Shown: positions 9,938-21,409 of the stretch, in pieces | Layout: every line of letters begins with the position of its first letter | How positions within the stretch are numbered: position 1 is the first letter of the stretch | Assembly: GCA_036245525.1 (NCBI GenBank) | Contig: BTPG01000004.1 | Coordinates: 50,747,258-50,811,257 of the forward strand | Direction: 5' to 3' | Origin: Semisulcospira habei | Lineage: Eukaryota; Mollusca; Gastropoda; Semisulcospiridae | Length of the DNA: 64,000 bases | Made by a program: the position numbers and the translations under genes | The notes under the pieces: model-generated | The model's database searches: none | The model's input: only the letters and a program-made list of their open reading frames with translations | Told to the model about the DNA's origin: nothing

Positions 9938-11029
9938 TTAAATATGTCGCCCTACATTGTCCTCGACGGTACTCCAGCCACACAATCTCTTGAACTCCTT
10001 TCTAAACTTGGAGCCACTGAGACAGTACAGGTAGAAGTTGACTGCGGTGCTACCGTAAGACAGCAGAGAACATATGGCCCAGAAAAAATTCACCAGCTTT
10101 GTGCCACCGTACTGATCGCTCTCGCCAAGAAAGGAGAAGTAGTACACTGACATTGTACACGCAGGCAAGGTCAGCAACAAAAAGGCCGCGGACACCAAAA
10201 CTAAGGTCACAGTCATGGATGATGCTGATCTCTCGCGATCGGTAGAACGCGAGCAGGCTTGATTAGTGAGATTCCTTGCAGTCCGCGCAAACTGGGTGAC
10301 CTTCCATATTATGACTGTGTTGGCAAGCACAAGGACGCAAAATGGGATCAGGAAGGTGAAGGCCAGGTAAACCCAACGCCCAACGGGAAAGAGGACTAAA
10401 TGCTTCTCGTTGTAGGAACACACCTTCTGGGTGCCGTTGAAACGGGTCACCACCTTGCTTGTGACAAGCACATGTGAGTTCACAACCACACAGAAGAACA
10501 CGATAGCCAGAACGACCGCAATGTTTCGTGCACGCGTACACACGAGATTTACACGATGTGGCCACATTACCGAGATCATTCGTTCAACCGTCATGGACGC
10601 CAAAAGTGAAGGTGACGTCATCCCGCAAAAGTAGGTGAGAAAGATGGGCACTTTGCACAAAATGTCGTGAAGTGTTGTGATGTCGATACCAAACCCATGT
10701 AACAGCAGATCAATAGGTAGCGAAGTGTACAGAAAGACCAAGTCAGACATTGCTAGAGCGTGCAGGTAGACAGACATGGAGACAGCGGACTGCCTGGCAC
10801 TCATCCTACGTAACACCACAATCGTCATCACGTTGCCAAAAGTCCCCAGGACAATGAGGACAGGTGGACACACCCGCCATAACCACAGGGAGGCCTGGTC
10901 CAAAGTTTCAAACGGGCTGTTCTCCTGTCTATCCGGAGTTGTGTGAACGGCCTCGTCCATAGCTGTGATCTGTGTAAAAACTGTAAATCTCGAACTCAGT
11001 CCAAGATACGTTGTGTGCTGGGTCGTCAT
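9938..11029 (-). CDS. Intronless class A (rhodopsin-type) GPCR
   Basis: 363-residue seven-transmembrane receptor in one exon. Visible landmarks: GN motif in TM1 (residues 65-66), SDL in TM2 with Asp96, Cys125 before TM3 and Cys204 in ECL2 for the usual disulfide, ERM at 149-151 in place of DRY, sequon NGT at 198-200, SSMTVTLVLVSAAFLLLTLP as TM6 and NFYLY at 331-335 in place of NPxxY. Approximate TMs are 52-75, 84-108, 124-147, 168-190, 219-243, 271-297 and 312-336. The C-terminal tail is short. The first Met is used because the duplicate keeps the same N-terminal block; Met24 (MDEAV) is an alternative. Ligand unknown. Peptide-receptor-like or chemosensory roles are possible, as similar intronless expansions are described in gastropods. 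It has paralogues at 18273, 26693, 45726 and 55194. Confidence 0.88.
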   Translation of the reverse strand: MTTQHTTYLGLSSRFTVFTQITAMDEAVHTTPDRQENSPFETLDQASLWLWRVCPPVLIVLGTFGNVMTIVVLRRMSARQSAVSMSVYLHALAMSDLVFLYTSLPIDLLLHGFGIDITTLHDILCKVPIFLTYFCGMTSPSLLASMTVERMISVMWPHRVNLVCTRARNIAVVLAIVFFCVVVNSHVLVTSKVVTRFNGTQKVCSYNEKHLVLFPVGRWVYLAFTFLIPFCVLVLANTVIIWKVTQFARTARNLTNQACSRSTDRERSASSMTVTLVLVSAAFLLLTLPACTMSVYYFSFLGESDQYGGTKLVNFFWAICSLLSYGSTAVNFYLYCLSGSKFRKEFKRLCGWSTVEDNVGRHI

Positions 11030-11260
11030 TTGATTTTACTGCTGCTGATGAATGGCCTCATCCCTAGCTGTGATCTGTGTAACAACTGTAAATTGCAAAC
11101 TCAGTCCCAAGATGCGTTGTGTACTGGGTCGTCATTTGATTTTACTGCTGCTAATGAATGGCTTCGTCCATAGCTGTGATCTGTGTAACAACTTTAAATC
11201 GCGAACTCAGTCCAAGATGCGTTGTGTTCTGTGTTGTCATTTGATTTTACTGCTGCTGAT
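10945..11260. repeat. Three tandem 105-bp units spanning the GPCR start
   Basis: Units 10945-11049, 11050-11155 and 11156-11260 (105, 106 and 105 bp). Each holds tagctgtgatctgtgtaa, gaactcagtccaagatgcg-like and tgattttactgctgct blocks. On the minus strand the innermost unit encodes most of the receptor's first 27 or so residues including its start codon; the other two lie upstream as 5' flank. The related tract at the second GPCR copy is 46709-46865. Confidence 0.9.
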
Positions 11261-12164
11261 GACACCGTTCGGCGGAAAGGTCGCGCAACTTTTTAACCCC
11301 TTGCCTGCTGCTGATGACACCGTTCAGACGTACAGTTCCTCCTATGTTTGGGATGTGGACCTTAGGACTCTTCTGTGAGAGAGAATAGTCACGCGTGCAC
11401 CGGGCGCAATGGCATAACACGAATGCGTTCGTGATGAACAAAATGTTGGTCCCAAGTGCTAGGAACACAAATCAGGTTATTCCTTGAAAGGTCTGTAATG
11501 GGTTTTGTAGTGTTTTCTCATCCTATATGCCGCTATTTGAACTTACACGCACACCAACCCCGCCTCTAACGCCCACCCTACTCTCAGTAAAATGACACCG
11601 GTAGACGCAGGACACCAGCGCGCGTTAATTTGTGCGTTGGTCTTTGATTTTGGACTTTTACGGCTATAGGCTGTAACGTACAAAATCACAGGCCAGCACA
11701 CATTTTAACATTGCGTGGACGATGGTGGTTGTGTTGGTGATGGTGATAAAATGACCACTGCCGTTTTAACGTCAACCAGAAGGACAGACACTGCCTGTTA
11801 CCCCTGCAGTCCGCATATACGATATACTTTTTATAGATGGTTAGTTAGTTAGTTATTTGGGTTTAACGCCGAGCAGGCAACTAAGGCCATCTCACGGCGG
11901 CTTTTTATAGATGGGCTGATAAGTGATGTTAGAACGGTGACCTCTTGCAAACCCCTCCCCCGCCCTCACCTCTACATGGAACAGTCACACAACATTTTGC
12001 GCGCTTAACTGATGGCCGCGCGAACAATGGGCAGTTTGGATCTTCGTTTTACGGTGATTGCTCGCTCTCAGAGCATGAGGTCTTCTTGCCACCGCCTTTA
12101 GCCCTTCTAACCCCACTAACGCATTTCATAACTTTTGGATTTGGCACCTATTGACTATGTAAGA
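11261..12164. other. Spacer upstream of GPCR with repeats
   Basis: No coding region. It contains the GGACTTTTACGGC-type hairpin at 11628-11705 and a dispersed motif at 11840-11905 (ttagttagttatttgggttt, then aacgccgagcaggc). The latter recurs in reverse orientation at 26365-26410, 48268-48322 and 52945-52997. The stretch is collinear with 53714-54500. Confidence 0.7.
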
Positions 12165-12300
12165 GTTGCAGGAGATGGATGGACCATGATAATTCAAGGG
12201 TAGTGCCAGATTAGCTTGGCGCCTGACGGGGCCAAACTAGTTTAGCACTGCCCTTGAATTATCATGGTCAACCCATCTTCTGCATTAGGGCGTTGGGGCG
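12165..12300. mobile_element. TAGCTTGGCGCC palindrome family, copy 2
   Basis: ggagatggatggaccatgat, caagggtagtgccagattag and cttggcgcc on the left with the complement on the right. The same insertion is present in the duplicate at 54537-54676, so it predates the duplication. Confidence 0.8.
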
Positions 12301-12429
12301 TTGTGAGAACTAAATGTTTTGGCGAGAGGTTTTTCTCATAGTAAGGTCCATTTCAGGTTTCTCTTGTGGACTCAGATTCTCGAGCACAACTCAAAGTAAA
12401 ATTTATACGAGGAGATATTTGGCGGCATG

Positions 12430-15400
12430 TAGGTAGGTGTCATTTGGATGTGAGGTGGGCAGTGGGCAGATGTTTACATCTGCACGGGACATAGACGACC
12501 CCGCCCTCCACGAGTCCCCTGCTGCCTTGCAGGCTTGGCCGGTTGGCTGCGGAAAGGCTAAGGGAGGAAAACCCTGACATCAAAGCCCCCGTGTCTCCGG
12601 GGAAGGATTTTGAGCCAGAGACTAGGACAAGGACAGTCTGATAAAAAACCTACGACCCGAGGACCTCGATGCCACCGTCCCAGCTTGCTAGGCCATGGCA
12701 TACGAACCAAGGGTTTAAAGGGTGGAGCCAGTACTGCGCACACTGCACTCCACCAAAAAGCTCCACCGCGCAGGCTTTAGGAAACGCCCACGGACCATGA
12801 CACTGACCTTTCCAAGTCCTGTAGCGATGGGCAAGGGGCAAAACGGCAGGTGAAAGATGTCACTGGAAGCCGCAGTCTCAAACCTGCATGCAGGCGGTTC
12901 AGGATATTGGTCGCCTGATGTTGACCTGGGGATGACAACATCACTCGGCACACCCTGAACGACCAAGCAGCCTTCTCTAGGGACAGCACTGCTTGCTCCA
13001 CACGGAGAGGGGCCTAGAAAAGGTGGTCTAACCAAAGCTCATTCCCTCGTAACCCCAGTTGGCTAGCCGCGGTCAACGGGCATCTTCTCCTGCGGTCAGA
13101 AAACAAGAAAAAGCAACGGATCCACTCTCATGACGACCACGACCGGACTCAACGTAGCATGCTGGAACATCCGAACCATGCTCGACACAGCAGACAGCGG
13201 ACGCCTTGAACGTCGTTCCGCCCTCATTGCTCATGAATTGCGGAGGTTAAACATCGACATCGCCGCGCTCAGCGAAGTACGCCTCCCGGAGGAAGGCAGC
13301 CTCCATTAACTTGGCGCTGGCTACACCTTCTACTGGTCAGGCAGGCCTGCATCAGAAAGACGGCTCTCAGGCGTGGGCTTCATGGTCAAGACCCCCATTG
13401 CGACTAAGTTGGAAAACCTACCAACGGGTCACTCCGACCGCATCATGTCCATGCGCCTCCCACTGAGACACCAGCAATACGTCACCCTTCTCAGTGCAGT
13501 GTGTACTCCCCAACCCTCCTGGCAGAGCCTGCAGAAAAAGTCAAGTTTTACTCTGACCTGCGCAGCCTCCTGCAGAGCACCCCTGCAGGCGACAAAGTCA
13601 TCATCCTTGGCGACTTCAACGCCAGAGTGGGCCAGGACTCTGAAGCCTGGAAAGGAGTCCTCGGCAAGCATGGCGTTGGGAACTGCAATGACAATGGCTG
13701 CCTACTGCTGGAGTTCTGTGCAGAGCAGCAACTTGTCATCACCAACACTACTTTCCAGCAAAAGGACAGTCGAAAGACCACCTGGGTGCACCCTCGCTCC
13801 AAGCACTGGCACCTTATCAACTATGTCCTAGTGCGTCAGAGGGACCGCAGTGACGTCCTCCTCACCAGAGTGATGCCCAGCGCAGAGTGCCACATTGTCC
13901 ACCGCCTTGTTCGCTGGAAACTTAGGCTCCGCCTCAAGCTGAAACCAAAAAAAGCCCCCCCCCCCCCCCCAAGAAAAAGCTTGATGTTGCCAGCCTTCAG
14001 CGTGACGACAAGAAAGCTGTCCTTCAGACAGCTTTAACAACGCATGCTCAAAGACACGGTTGATCCAGCAGACCCCTCCCCTGAAACACTGGGGAAAAAA
14101 TGAAAACTGCTATTGTAAAATCTTCTGTGGAAGTCTTGGGCTTTGTTAGAAAGAGGAACAAAGACTGGTTTGACGAAAACGACGTAGAGATCCAGGAACT
14201 TATAGCACAAAAAAAAAAAAAATAAAAAAAAATGAGCCGCCCACCAGGCCCACCTAGCCCAGCCTTCCTGCCCTGTGAAGAAGTCTGCCTTCCGCCTCAT
14301 CTGCAGCAGTCTCCAGCTCAAGCTTAGAGAGCTCCAAAATGAGTGGTGGTCCAGACTCGCACAGAAGACCCAGCTTTGCACTGACAACGGTGACTACAGG
14401 GGCTTCTACGAAGCACTGAAAGCAGTGTATGGACCTAGGCACCTGGTACAAAGTCCACTGCGAAGCGCTGATGGACAGGCACTCCTCACAGATAATACCT
14501 CAATCTTGAACCGCTGGTCGGAATACTTTCAGGACCTCTTCGGCCATGAGCGCACTGTTCAAGAAACAGTCATCCTCCAAATCCCACACCTCCCACTAAA
14601 GGTTGAATTGGACGAACCGCCCACCGCCGAAGAGACCCTCGCAGCCATCCACCAGCTCAAGAGTGGCAAAGCAGCATGCATTGACGGAATCCCGCCAGAG
14701 ATCTGGAAACATGAAGGGCCAGCACTGCACAACAAGCTCCATGACCTCTTTCTCTGCTGCTGGGAGAAAAGAACACTACCAAAGGATCTCCGTGATGCAG
14801 TCATCATCACCCTGTACAAGAACAAAGTCTGCCTGCTCTAATTATCGTGGAATTACCCTGCTGTCCATTGCCGGGAAAATTCTCGCAAGCCTGCTCCTGC
14901 CATCGCTGAAGACCACCTCCCAGAGAGCCAGTGTGGCTTCAGAGCCAACAGGAGTACCACCGACATGGTTTTTGTGCTGAGACAGCTTCAGGAGAAGTGC
15001 CGCGAGCAGAACAAAGGACTGTACGTAACGTTTGTCGACCTAACAAAAGCGTTCGACACGGTGAGCAGGCAAGGCATGTGGCAGATCCTGGAGCGACTAG
15101 GCTGTCCCCCAAAGTTCCTCAGCATGATCGTCCAGCTCCACGAGGACCAGCTAGGCTAGTCAGACTCAACAGTGACCTCTCAGAACCATTCCCCATTCTC
15201 AATGGCGTGAAGCAGGGCTGCGTGCTGGCACCGACCCTCTTCACCATCTTCTTTAGCATGATGTTGAAGCAGGCCACAGTGGACCTCGACGATGACGACG
15301 CAGTGTACATCAGGTATCGTCTCGATGGCAGCCTGTTCAACCTCAGACGACAGCAGGCCCACACCAAAACCCTAGACCGACTGATTCGTGAGCTGCTCTT

Positions 15401-16375
15401 TGCTGATGACGCTGCCCTCGTTGCACACACAGAGAGAGCCTTGCAGCGCATCACGTCCTGCTTCGCAGATGCTGCCCAGCTCTTTGGTCTTGAGGTCAGT
15501 CTGAAAAAGACAGAGGTCCTTCATCAGCCGGCACCCAAGGAAGAGCATTGCCCTCCCCACATCACCATCGGCGAGTCCGAACTGAAGTCGTACACCAGTT
15601 CACCTATCTTGGCTGCATCATCACGTCAGACGCCAAGCTGGACAAGAAGCTGGACAACAGGCTGGCAAAAGCAAACAGTGCTTTCGGGCGACTATTCAAG
15701 CGGGTGTGGCCCAATCAACAGCTGAAAAAAGGCACCAAGATCAGCGTGTACAGAGCTGTCGTCCTCACCACCCTGCTGTACAGTTCCGAGTCCTGGGCCC
15801 TCTACCGCAGCCAACTACGACTCCTCGAACGCTTCCACCAGCGCTGCCTGCGTACCATCCTGGGCATTCACTGGAGTGACTATGTCACCAACGTCGAGGT
15901 CCTTGAACAGGCAGAAACTGTGAGCATCGAGGCTTTGCTGCTGCTGCGGGGCACGTCTCCAGGACGCAGGATCATCGCCTACCCAAGATCACTCTGTTCG
16001 GCGAGCTCGCCACTGGACACCGAGACAGAGGGGCACCAAAGAAGAGATACAAAGACGGTATCAAGAAGTAACTTAGTGCCTGTCAAATCGACCACCGCCA
16101 GTGGTCTTCGCTTGCTGCGGACCGTGACACCTGGCGCTCCACCATTTACAAGGCAGCCGTCTCCTTTGAGGACACTCGCAGAGCTAACCTTAAGGACAAG
16201 CGCCTCAGGAGAAAAAACAGAGTTGTCGTAACTCAGAACCCTGACCAGACCTTCCCCTGCAGCCACTGCGGTCGAACCTGCCTGTCCCGGATTGGCCTCC
16301 GCAGCCACGAAAATATCTGCAGACGACGTGGGCAAGCCCTATAGAATCTTCGTTCGCGAAGTCAAGCCAAGAGAG
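12430..16375 (+). mobile_element. Near full-length APE-type LINE, mutated
   Basis: A 5' UTR of about 700 bp (shared with the LINE at 57100) leads to ATG at 13130. The endonuclease starts GLNVACWNIRTML and has ALSEVRLPEEG (catalytic Glu context) and VIILGDFNARVG (13600-13630). RT blocks follow: IDGIPPEIWKHEG (14680), NYRGITLLSIAGKIL, TFVDLTKAFDTVSR (15030), NGVKQGCVLAPTLF, ELLFADDAALV (15395) and LKKTEVLHQPAP. The C-terminus has FTYLGCIITSDAK, SWALYRSQLRLLERFHQRC and a terminal C2H2-like finger (CSHCGRTCLSRIGLRSH). A stop near 13308, several frameshifts and small deletions disrupt what would be one long ORF. Single-ORF EN-RT elements of this kind are RTE-like; clade assignment is tentative. 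A 3' fragment of the same family lies at 39495-40135. Confidence 0.88.
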
Positions 16376-16522
16376 GTATTTATTCTTTGAGAAGCATATT
16401 CTTCACCCCCTGAAATCTGAAATAGTTAGCCGAGGACAAGCAGAGGTAACCTAACATAAGGACGAATATCTCCGCAACGAGTGGTTCAATTTTGAAGGTT
16501 TATATATAATTTTGTTTCTAAC

Positions 16523-16602
16523 TGGCTCCATTTTGTTTCCTTTAACATCGCACGAATGGGGCTCTTTGGCCTTTGAACCACTATATATATATATATATAT
16601 AG
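16523..16602. repeat. Dispersed repeat ending in (TA)n
   Basis: ggctccattttgtttccttt, then aacatcgcacgaatgg and gaaccactatatata match 62666-62826, where the TA tract is far longer (about 104 bp against 20 bp here). Confidence 0.75.
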
Positions 16603-16611
16603 ACAGCTCAG

Positions 16612-16700
16612 GAAACCATGGCACGCTACGGCAGGATGTGGATCGATCATGATAGTTCAAGGACGGCGTCAGGATAGCTGACATCAAAGGCTATCCATAC
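16612..16700. mobile_element. TAGCTTGGCGCC palindrome family, partial copy
   Basis: gatcgatcatgatagttcaa then ggacggcgtcaggatagct with only a degenerate right arm (ggctatccatac). Incomplete copy. Confidence 0.5.
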
Positions 16701-16796
16701 TGTAGATTAAAAAAAAATTGGATAACCTGATATTTTTACTTTCAAAATGTGATGAACTAGTCGCTGCAGCAGAAGGGGTGCCACCTATGCGAATCC

Positions 16797-16899
16797 ACCC
16801 AATGCGCACAAGGGCATTGGGCCGGCGTCAGCCGCCGTTGGCCAGCGCACGTCCCCTGCGCGGGCCGATGTCGGCCTGATGACCTTGTGCGCATTGGGC
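16797..16899. repeat. GC-rich CCCAATGCGCA palindrome
   Basis: Arms cccaatgcgcacaagg and ccttgtgcgcattggg flank a CpG-rich centre (gggccggcgtcagccgccg). Relatives are 20679-20768, 23122-23194 and 23366-23466. It stands out in base composition from the AT-rich surroundings. Confidence 0.75.
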
Positions 16900-17034
16900 A
16901 GTGCATAGCCGACGGTTGTTCTATAGGTATTGACAACGGCAGGCTTTGAACCGCTTTTTTTTTGTACATTTCGTACCGGCATTGTCAAACAAGCCAAATA
17001 AAGTTCCGTTTACTTATGTGTAAACGCGCGCGCG

Positions 17035-17038
17035 TGCA

Positions 17039-17105
<67 letters not shown>

Positions 17106-17177
17106 CGTGTGTGCCGTGTGTGTACCTGCGTGTGTGTGTGTGCTTGCACGCGTGCTTAAGCGTGTGTGTGTATGTGC

Positions 17178-17271
<94 letters not shown>

Positions 17272-17275
17272 CAGA
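17035..17275. repeat. (GT)n/(GA)n compound microsatellite
   Basis: GT tracts at about 17043-17104 and 17183-17236, then GA repeats to about 17279. Frames through it give only Cys/Val or Arg/Glu repeats and are not genes. Confidence 0.97.
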
Positions 17276-17279
17276 GAGA

Positions 17280-18272
17280 GAACACTATCCGATAAAACAC
17301 TATTGAAAGATAAATAGCACTGATTGATGCATATGTGTTAGTTAAACAGACACTGAAATTAAGTACAAACACACGGCAATAAAACGCGCTCAAATTAGCA
17401 GTGTTTAATCAATTTCGACGGGATGCATTTATTTAACCACAACTTCTCGACTCTGTCAAAATTACTGACCACTCTTTGTTTTACACCCAGCTAATGGTTT
17501 ATGACATTTGTAGAGTACTGTATTAGTACCCAGTATGAGCGAGTATATTTGAGCTTACATTTGTGTGTGTTTGCATCTCATTATCTATTTATATTCCTAA
17601 TCTTGCCATGAGCTACTAGTTTTCGCTGCGATCACGGCATCTAAACAATCACGACATTTTTGTTAGTTGGTAAACAAACAGGCATCAAAAATGTTTAGCA
17701 AATACGTGAAATTGTAATATTTGCTGTATTAACATCCAAAAACAAACGTGACTCTAAGATTACAGTGAGATGCTCTGTTTTGCACTTCGTACAGGCCTTC
17801 CCGCTGCGGAAGACGGGTCAACAACGATAGCTCAAGGGTCGCGCTTGATCAGCTTGGCACCTATGCAGGCGCTAAGCTGAACAGGCACTTCCCTTGAGGT
17901 ATCGTGGTCGATACATCTCCCGCAGTTGGCACCGGAATGGAACAAGTTGCGAAAAGTGTCACGGCCATTAGCCATGCTGAAAGCACTGAAAAACGCTCAA
18001 CGTCTGCAAAAGACATAGAGCCCCATGTGCCCCCGTAAGGTGTGGGGACTCATGAGAATCCATATCCTCTGATGGCTGGTTTGAGTTACCTCTGTGTTAC
18101 GTTTGTGGACTGGAATTATTCTTGATTGACACTGTGTGAACTAGACACACAAACAAGTAAGCGTAAAGAACGATTACTCAACGATCACCGACTTGACATA
18201 AAACAGCTTGGCATTACATTATAAGGCGGCGATTTTTCAGGGCGAAGTGCGTTTCAGTTCACGCCAACTGAA
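17280..18272. other. Spacer with one degenerate palindrome
   Basis: No coding evidence. It includes a diverged TAGCTTGGCGCC-family copy at 17813-17928 (gggtcaacaacgatagctca ... tatcgtggtcgatacatctc) and a fragment of the tagatcctcatgagcccc hairpin family at 18018-18068. Confidence 0.6.
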
Positions 18273-18714
18273 ATGGATACTAGTTTAACTAGAGCAGGCA
18301 CAACGCACATCTTTCCGGACAGTTCCCAAGCCGCCGCAGTTCTGTGCAAACCTTTCCCAAAAGTTCAACACAAAACGTTTCAAACGGTTCAACAGAGATG
18401 TACGCACAGGAGGCAAACTTCTACTTTTAGATAACACACTGGTTATGGCGGGTGGGTCCGCTCTTAAGACATGTCCTGGCGACGTTTGGCACCGCGATGA
18501 CGATTGTGGTGATGAGTGCCCGGTGGTTTGCTGTCTCCATGTCTGTTTACTTCATCACTCTGGTTGTCTCGGACCTGCGCGTGCTGCACGTTGGATTGAT
18601 CCGTCCATGGTTGATTACCCCGTTCCACTATAACGTCACAAATTCACATGGTGCATAGACTGGCTTTAGTTGGCTTTAAAGCATCAGTTGAAACCATTAA
18701 AGCTTAATCTATGA

Positions 18715-19655
18715 CTCGGCGACGACATCATAGAACAGATAGCCGAACATCGTCTATTGGGGGTCACAATTGATAATCAGCTGAGGTGGCAGATGCACAT
18801 TGACAATGTATGTAAAACGGTCTCTAGAAATGTCTTTATGTTATCGAAATTAAAGTATTACACAGATAGTGAAAGCAGAAAAATTGTTCAGTAATGTACA
18901 CATCCATAAACTACGCATCGACGGTGTGGGATTGTTGCAGTGGTGTCCACTTAAAAAGACTAAATTCTTTACATAGGAGAATGGCAAAATTAATTCTGCC
19001 CGACTAGCGCTTGACAACCTAGGAAAAACTCAATAAAGCTGGATTCCTACCCCTTCAAAATCACTTTAAATTTAACAAAGGGGTACTGATGTTTAAAGTG
19101 TGGAACCATAGAACTCCATAATATTTAATTGATCTGTTTAAAAAAATCAAATTCTTGCTATGGGAATATGAGGGGTCTTATATTGTTCCAAAACCCCGAA
19201 TAGATATATTTAAATCCACTTTGTCATTTGCTGGTTTCACACTGTGGAACTCACTCCCACATTACGTTAAAGCCACTCCGACATTATCTCGTTTCAAGAC
19301 AAGTCTTTATAGATATCTGATATCACTCGAATAACAATATCTAGTTATACGTAGACACACGTGTACGTACGTACGTGTATATTCTAACAATCATGTGTAT
19401 GTGCGCGTGTGTGTATGTGTGTATGCACGTGTGTGGTGTGTGTGCACGCGCGCACGCGCGCGTTTGTGCGTGCAAGCATGTGTTTATTTTTAGTGGACTG
19501 TATATTTTGTATCCTGTGCTTTGATGTCCATGTTTTATGTATACGTTGTACTTAGGCGTAGTTTTAGCAACGGCAGGTACGAAAAATGACATAGTCACTG
19601 ACTGTTAATATCTTTACCGTTGTAAAATAAAGATTCATTGATTCATTTATTTAGT
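18715..19655 (+). mobile_element. CR1-like LINE 3' fragment inside GPCR pseudogene
   Basis: Broken frames read RLLGVTIDNQLRWQMHIDNV, KLKYYTDSESRKIV, NYASTVWDCCSGVHLKRLN, SLHRRMAKLILP and TLWNSLPHYVKATPTLSRFK, the C-terminal region of a CR1/Jockey-like RT. The 3' UTR has agcaacggcaggta, then taccgttgtaaaataaagat and an attcattgattcattta tail. The same 3' UTR family occurs alone at 21100-21322. No convincing target-site duplication was found. Confidence 0.8.
19370..19480. repeat. GT/GC-rich simple sequence
   Basis: Imperfect gtgtgtatgtgtgtatg and cacgcgcgcacgcgcgcg tracts within the LINE 3' UTR. Confidence 0.8.
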
Positions 19656-20519
19656 TGTGGTTTGACATCAGCATGGTTGCTGGTTGCTATGACGATGCAG
19701 CGAGTGATGTCAGTGATGTGGCTTCATCGTGCTAACCTGCTGTATACCTAATGAAAATCATGTCATATCAAAGTCTGTATGATATTAACCGCCGCATTAT
19801 ACACAGTTCGTGTGAACTGACATTTGATGACAATAGCACAACAGTTGATTGTCTTGTGCCTGAAGAAAAAGTACTTAAATAAAAACAACAACCTTGAAAT
19901 CCTGGTGCCTGAAGAAAAAATACTTTTTTTTCACCTTGAAATGGTTATAATCCCTTGGACTGGAACAGTCATAGGTTCGTTTCTTCCATTTTGTATCCTG
20001 ATCGTGTGCAAGGTGTTGTTGGTGTGGAAAGTAGCCCAGTCTGTGTAGACAGCCCGCAGGATGGGGTTGGCCAACTCGACCCACGTCAGTCCTCGTCAGC
20101 GAAAAGCCTCGTCACTCACCATCACTCTCATGGTGACGTCGGCTGCATTTGTGTCGTTTACGTCACCTTCCTGTGTATACGCGTCTGTGAACTGTGAAGA
20201 CGCCAGCTTGACTGGTGTGATTCTACTGAAGAAAGCGATCACGTACCTTCTGTTTTACACTAACAACGCTGTCAACTTTTATCTGTACTGTATCAGCGGT
20301 AGCAAATTTAGAAATGAACTGAAAAGCACACTTCTCTGCCATGACAAAACTGTCGCTGGAGAAGTCATCGTTTCGCACGCGTCGCGGACAAAAACGTGAC
20401 CAAACCAAAATTGATCACAAACTACATGTATAATTATGTCCTTGAATGTTTGATAAACTATTCAGGGATATTGAATCTGTGACGGAAGGGGAGGGGGGAA
20501 GTCAAGAACGTCCATCACC

Positions 20520-20768
20520 CCACCACAATCCAACTGTTGGATTTTTTTTTTTTTAATTTCCGGACAAGACGGTCTTGTCCGCTGGCGCCCTCTGTTTTGG
20601 GACCCCCCCCCCCCACCACCACCACCACCACCACCACCACCCGCACCCTCACCCCCGCGCCCTCACGGGAGGTAACTGCCTAGTGCGCAAAGGCCATCGG
20701 GGTGACGTCGGTAGTGAGCGGGCCGGCTGCGGCCGACATGGCCCGTTGGCCTTTTTGCATTTGGTGAT
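20520..20768. repeat. Homopolymer/CAC tracts and GC-rich palindrome
   Basis: T-run at 20540, C-run then (CAC)n at 20605-20643. The CCCAATGCGCA-type palindrome lies at 20679-20768 (agtgcgcaaaggccatcggg ... ggcctttttgcatttgg). A perfect short hairpin, taccgtatt/aatacggta, sits at 20801-20822. Confidence 0.8.
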
Positions 20769-20983
20769 TCGCCTCTGCACTGTTTTCCATTTTTGTTGTC
20801 TACCGTATTGAAAATACGGTAGACTTTGAGATGGGGCTGGTCGGAGCACGTTCCGTAGCATGCAAATGACGAACATAGGCAGGCACACTTCAGACTCTGA
20901 CAGTGAAGTAACACGATAAAAATGACGTCATGCCTAGCCGAACCGCGCTGTTGAACTTACACTGATTTGGAGGGAAACGCCGT

Positions 20984-20986
20984 GTT

Positions 20987-21017
<31 letters not shown>

Positions 21018-21023
21018 GTGTGA

Positions 21024-21060
<37 letters not shown>
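20984..21060. repeat. (GT)n microsatellite
   Basis: Interrupted GT repeat (gtgtgcgtgtgtgtgagtgag). Confidence 0.95.
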
Positions 21061-21061
<1 letters not shown>

Positions 21062-21099
21062 CATAAGATGAATTTTGAGTGTTACTATTATTCTGTGTA

Positions 21100-21316
21100 T
21101 ATAATATATCCTTAAATTGTATTATTATTTTGTTTCTATTTTCTTTTAAATTATTGTTACATGAATAATGTATGGAAATATAATATCTTTATTATTATAA
21201 TTTTTTTATTTTAACTTATTTTATGTTGTAGATGTTAGCAACGGCAAGTTTGTAAAATGACGATTTGTTTCTGTCAAATTTTTTTTACCGTTGATAAATA
21301 AAGTTTCATCATCATC

Positions 21317-21322
<6 letters not shown>
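21100..21322 (+). mobile_element. Solo LINE 3' UTR with (ATC)n tail
   Basis: gttagcaacggcaagtttgt, aaaatgacga, ttaccgttgataaataaag and then catcatcatcatc match the 3' end of the LINE at 18715-19655. A strongly 5'-truncated insertion. Confidence 0.7.

Positions 21323-21323
<1 letters not shown>

Positions 21324-21407
<84 letters not shown>
21324..21407. repeat. (TC)n microsatellite
   Basis: About 80 bp of uninterrupted CT repeats directly after the LINE tail. Confidence 0.97.

Positions 21408-21409
<2 letters not shown>

Larger units (their letters stand above)
3265..12354. repeat. Segmental duplication, copy 1
   Basis: Long stretches align collinearly with 41076-54760: 3265-4680 with 41076-42440, 7350-9480 with 42310-44490, 9740-11470 with 45440-47050, and 11470-12354 with 53714-54740. 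Shared landmarks in the same order are a TTA microsatellite, the hammerhead-like inverted repeat, the TTGGTAGCAGG hairpin, a candidate exon, two TTAA elements, a GPCR and its 5' tandem repeat. Copy 1 alone has the LINE at 5930-7346 and extra duplicated material at 4880-5830. Copy 2 alone has a 6.7-kb LTR element. Confidence 0.85.
18273..20399 (+). pseudogene. Class A GPCR pseudogene split by a LINE
   Basis: The 5' part (18273-18658) has a putative start at 18273 and, after a frameshift, WLWRVGPLLRHVLATFG and FAVSMSVYFITLVVSDL, matching TM1-TM2 of the neighbouring receptors. TM3 and TM4 are missing. After the LINE, 19820-20399 supplies a TM5-like IGSFLPFCILIVCKVLLVWK, a TGA stop, then SSLTITLMVTSAAFVSF (TM6) and NAVNFYLYCISGSKFRNEL (TM7 and tail). 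It is the only GPCR copy on the plus strand. A short duplication of gtgcctgaagaaaaa at 19856-19920 adds damage. Clearly nonfunctional. Confidence 0.85.

Noticed and set aside
17010..17393. Long frames rich in Cys-Val, His-Thr or Arg-Glu
   Set aside because: Products of GT and GA simple repeats.
20575..20811. Poly-histidine ORF
   Set aside because: Caused by the CAC repeat tract; no flanking coding evidence.
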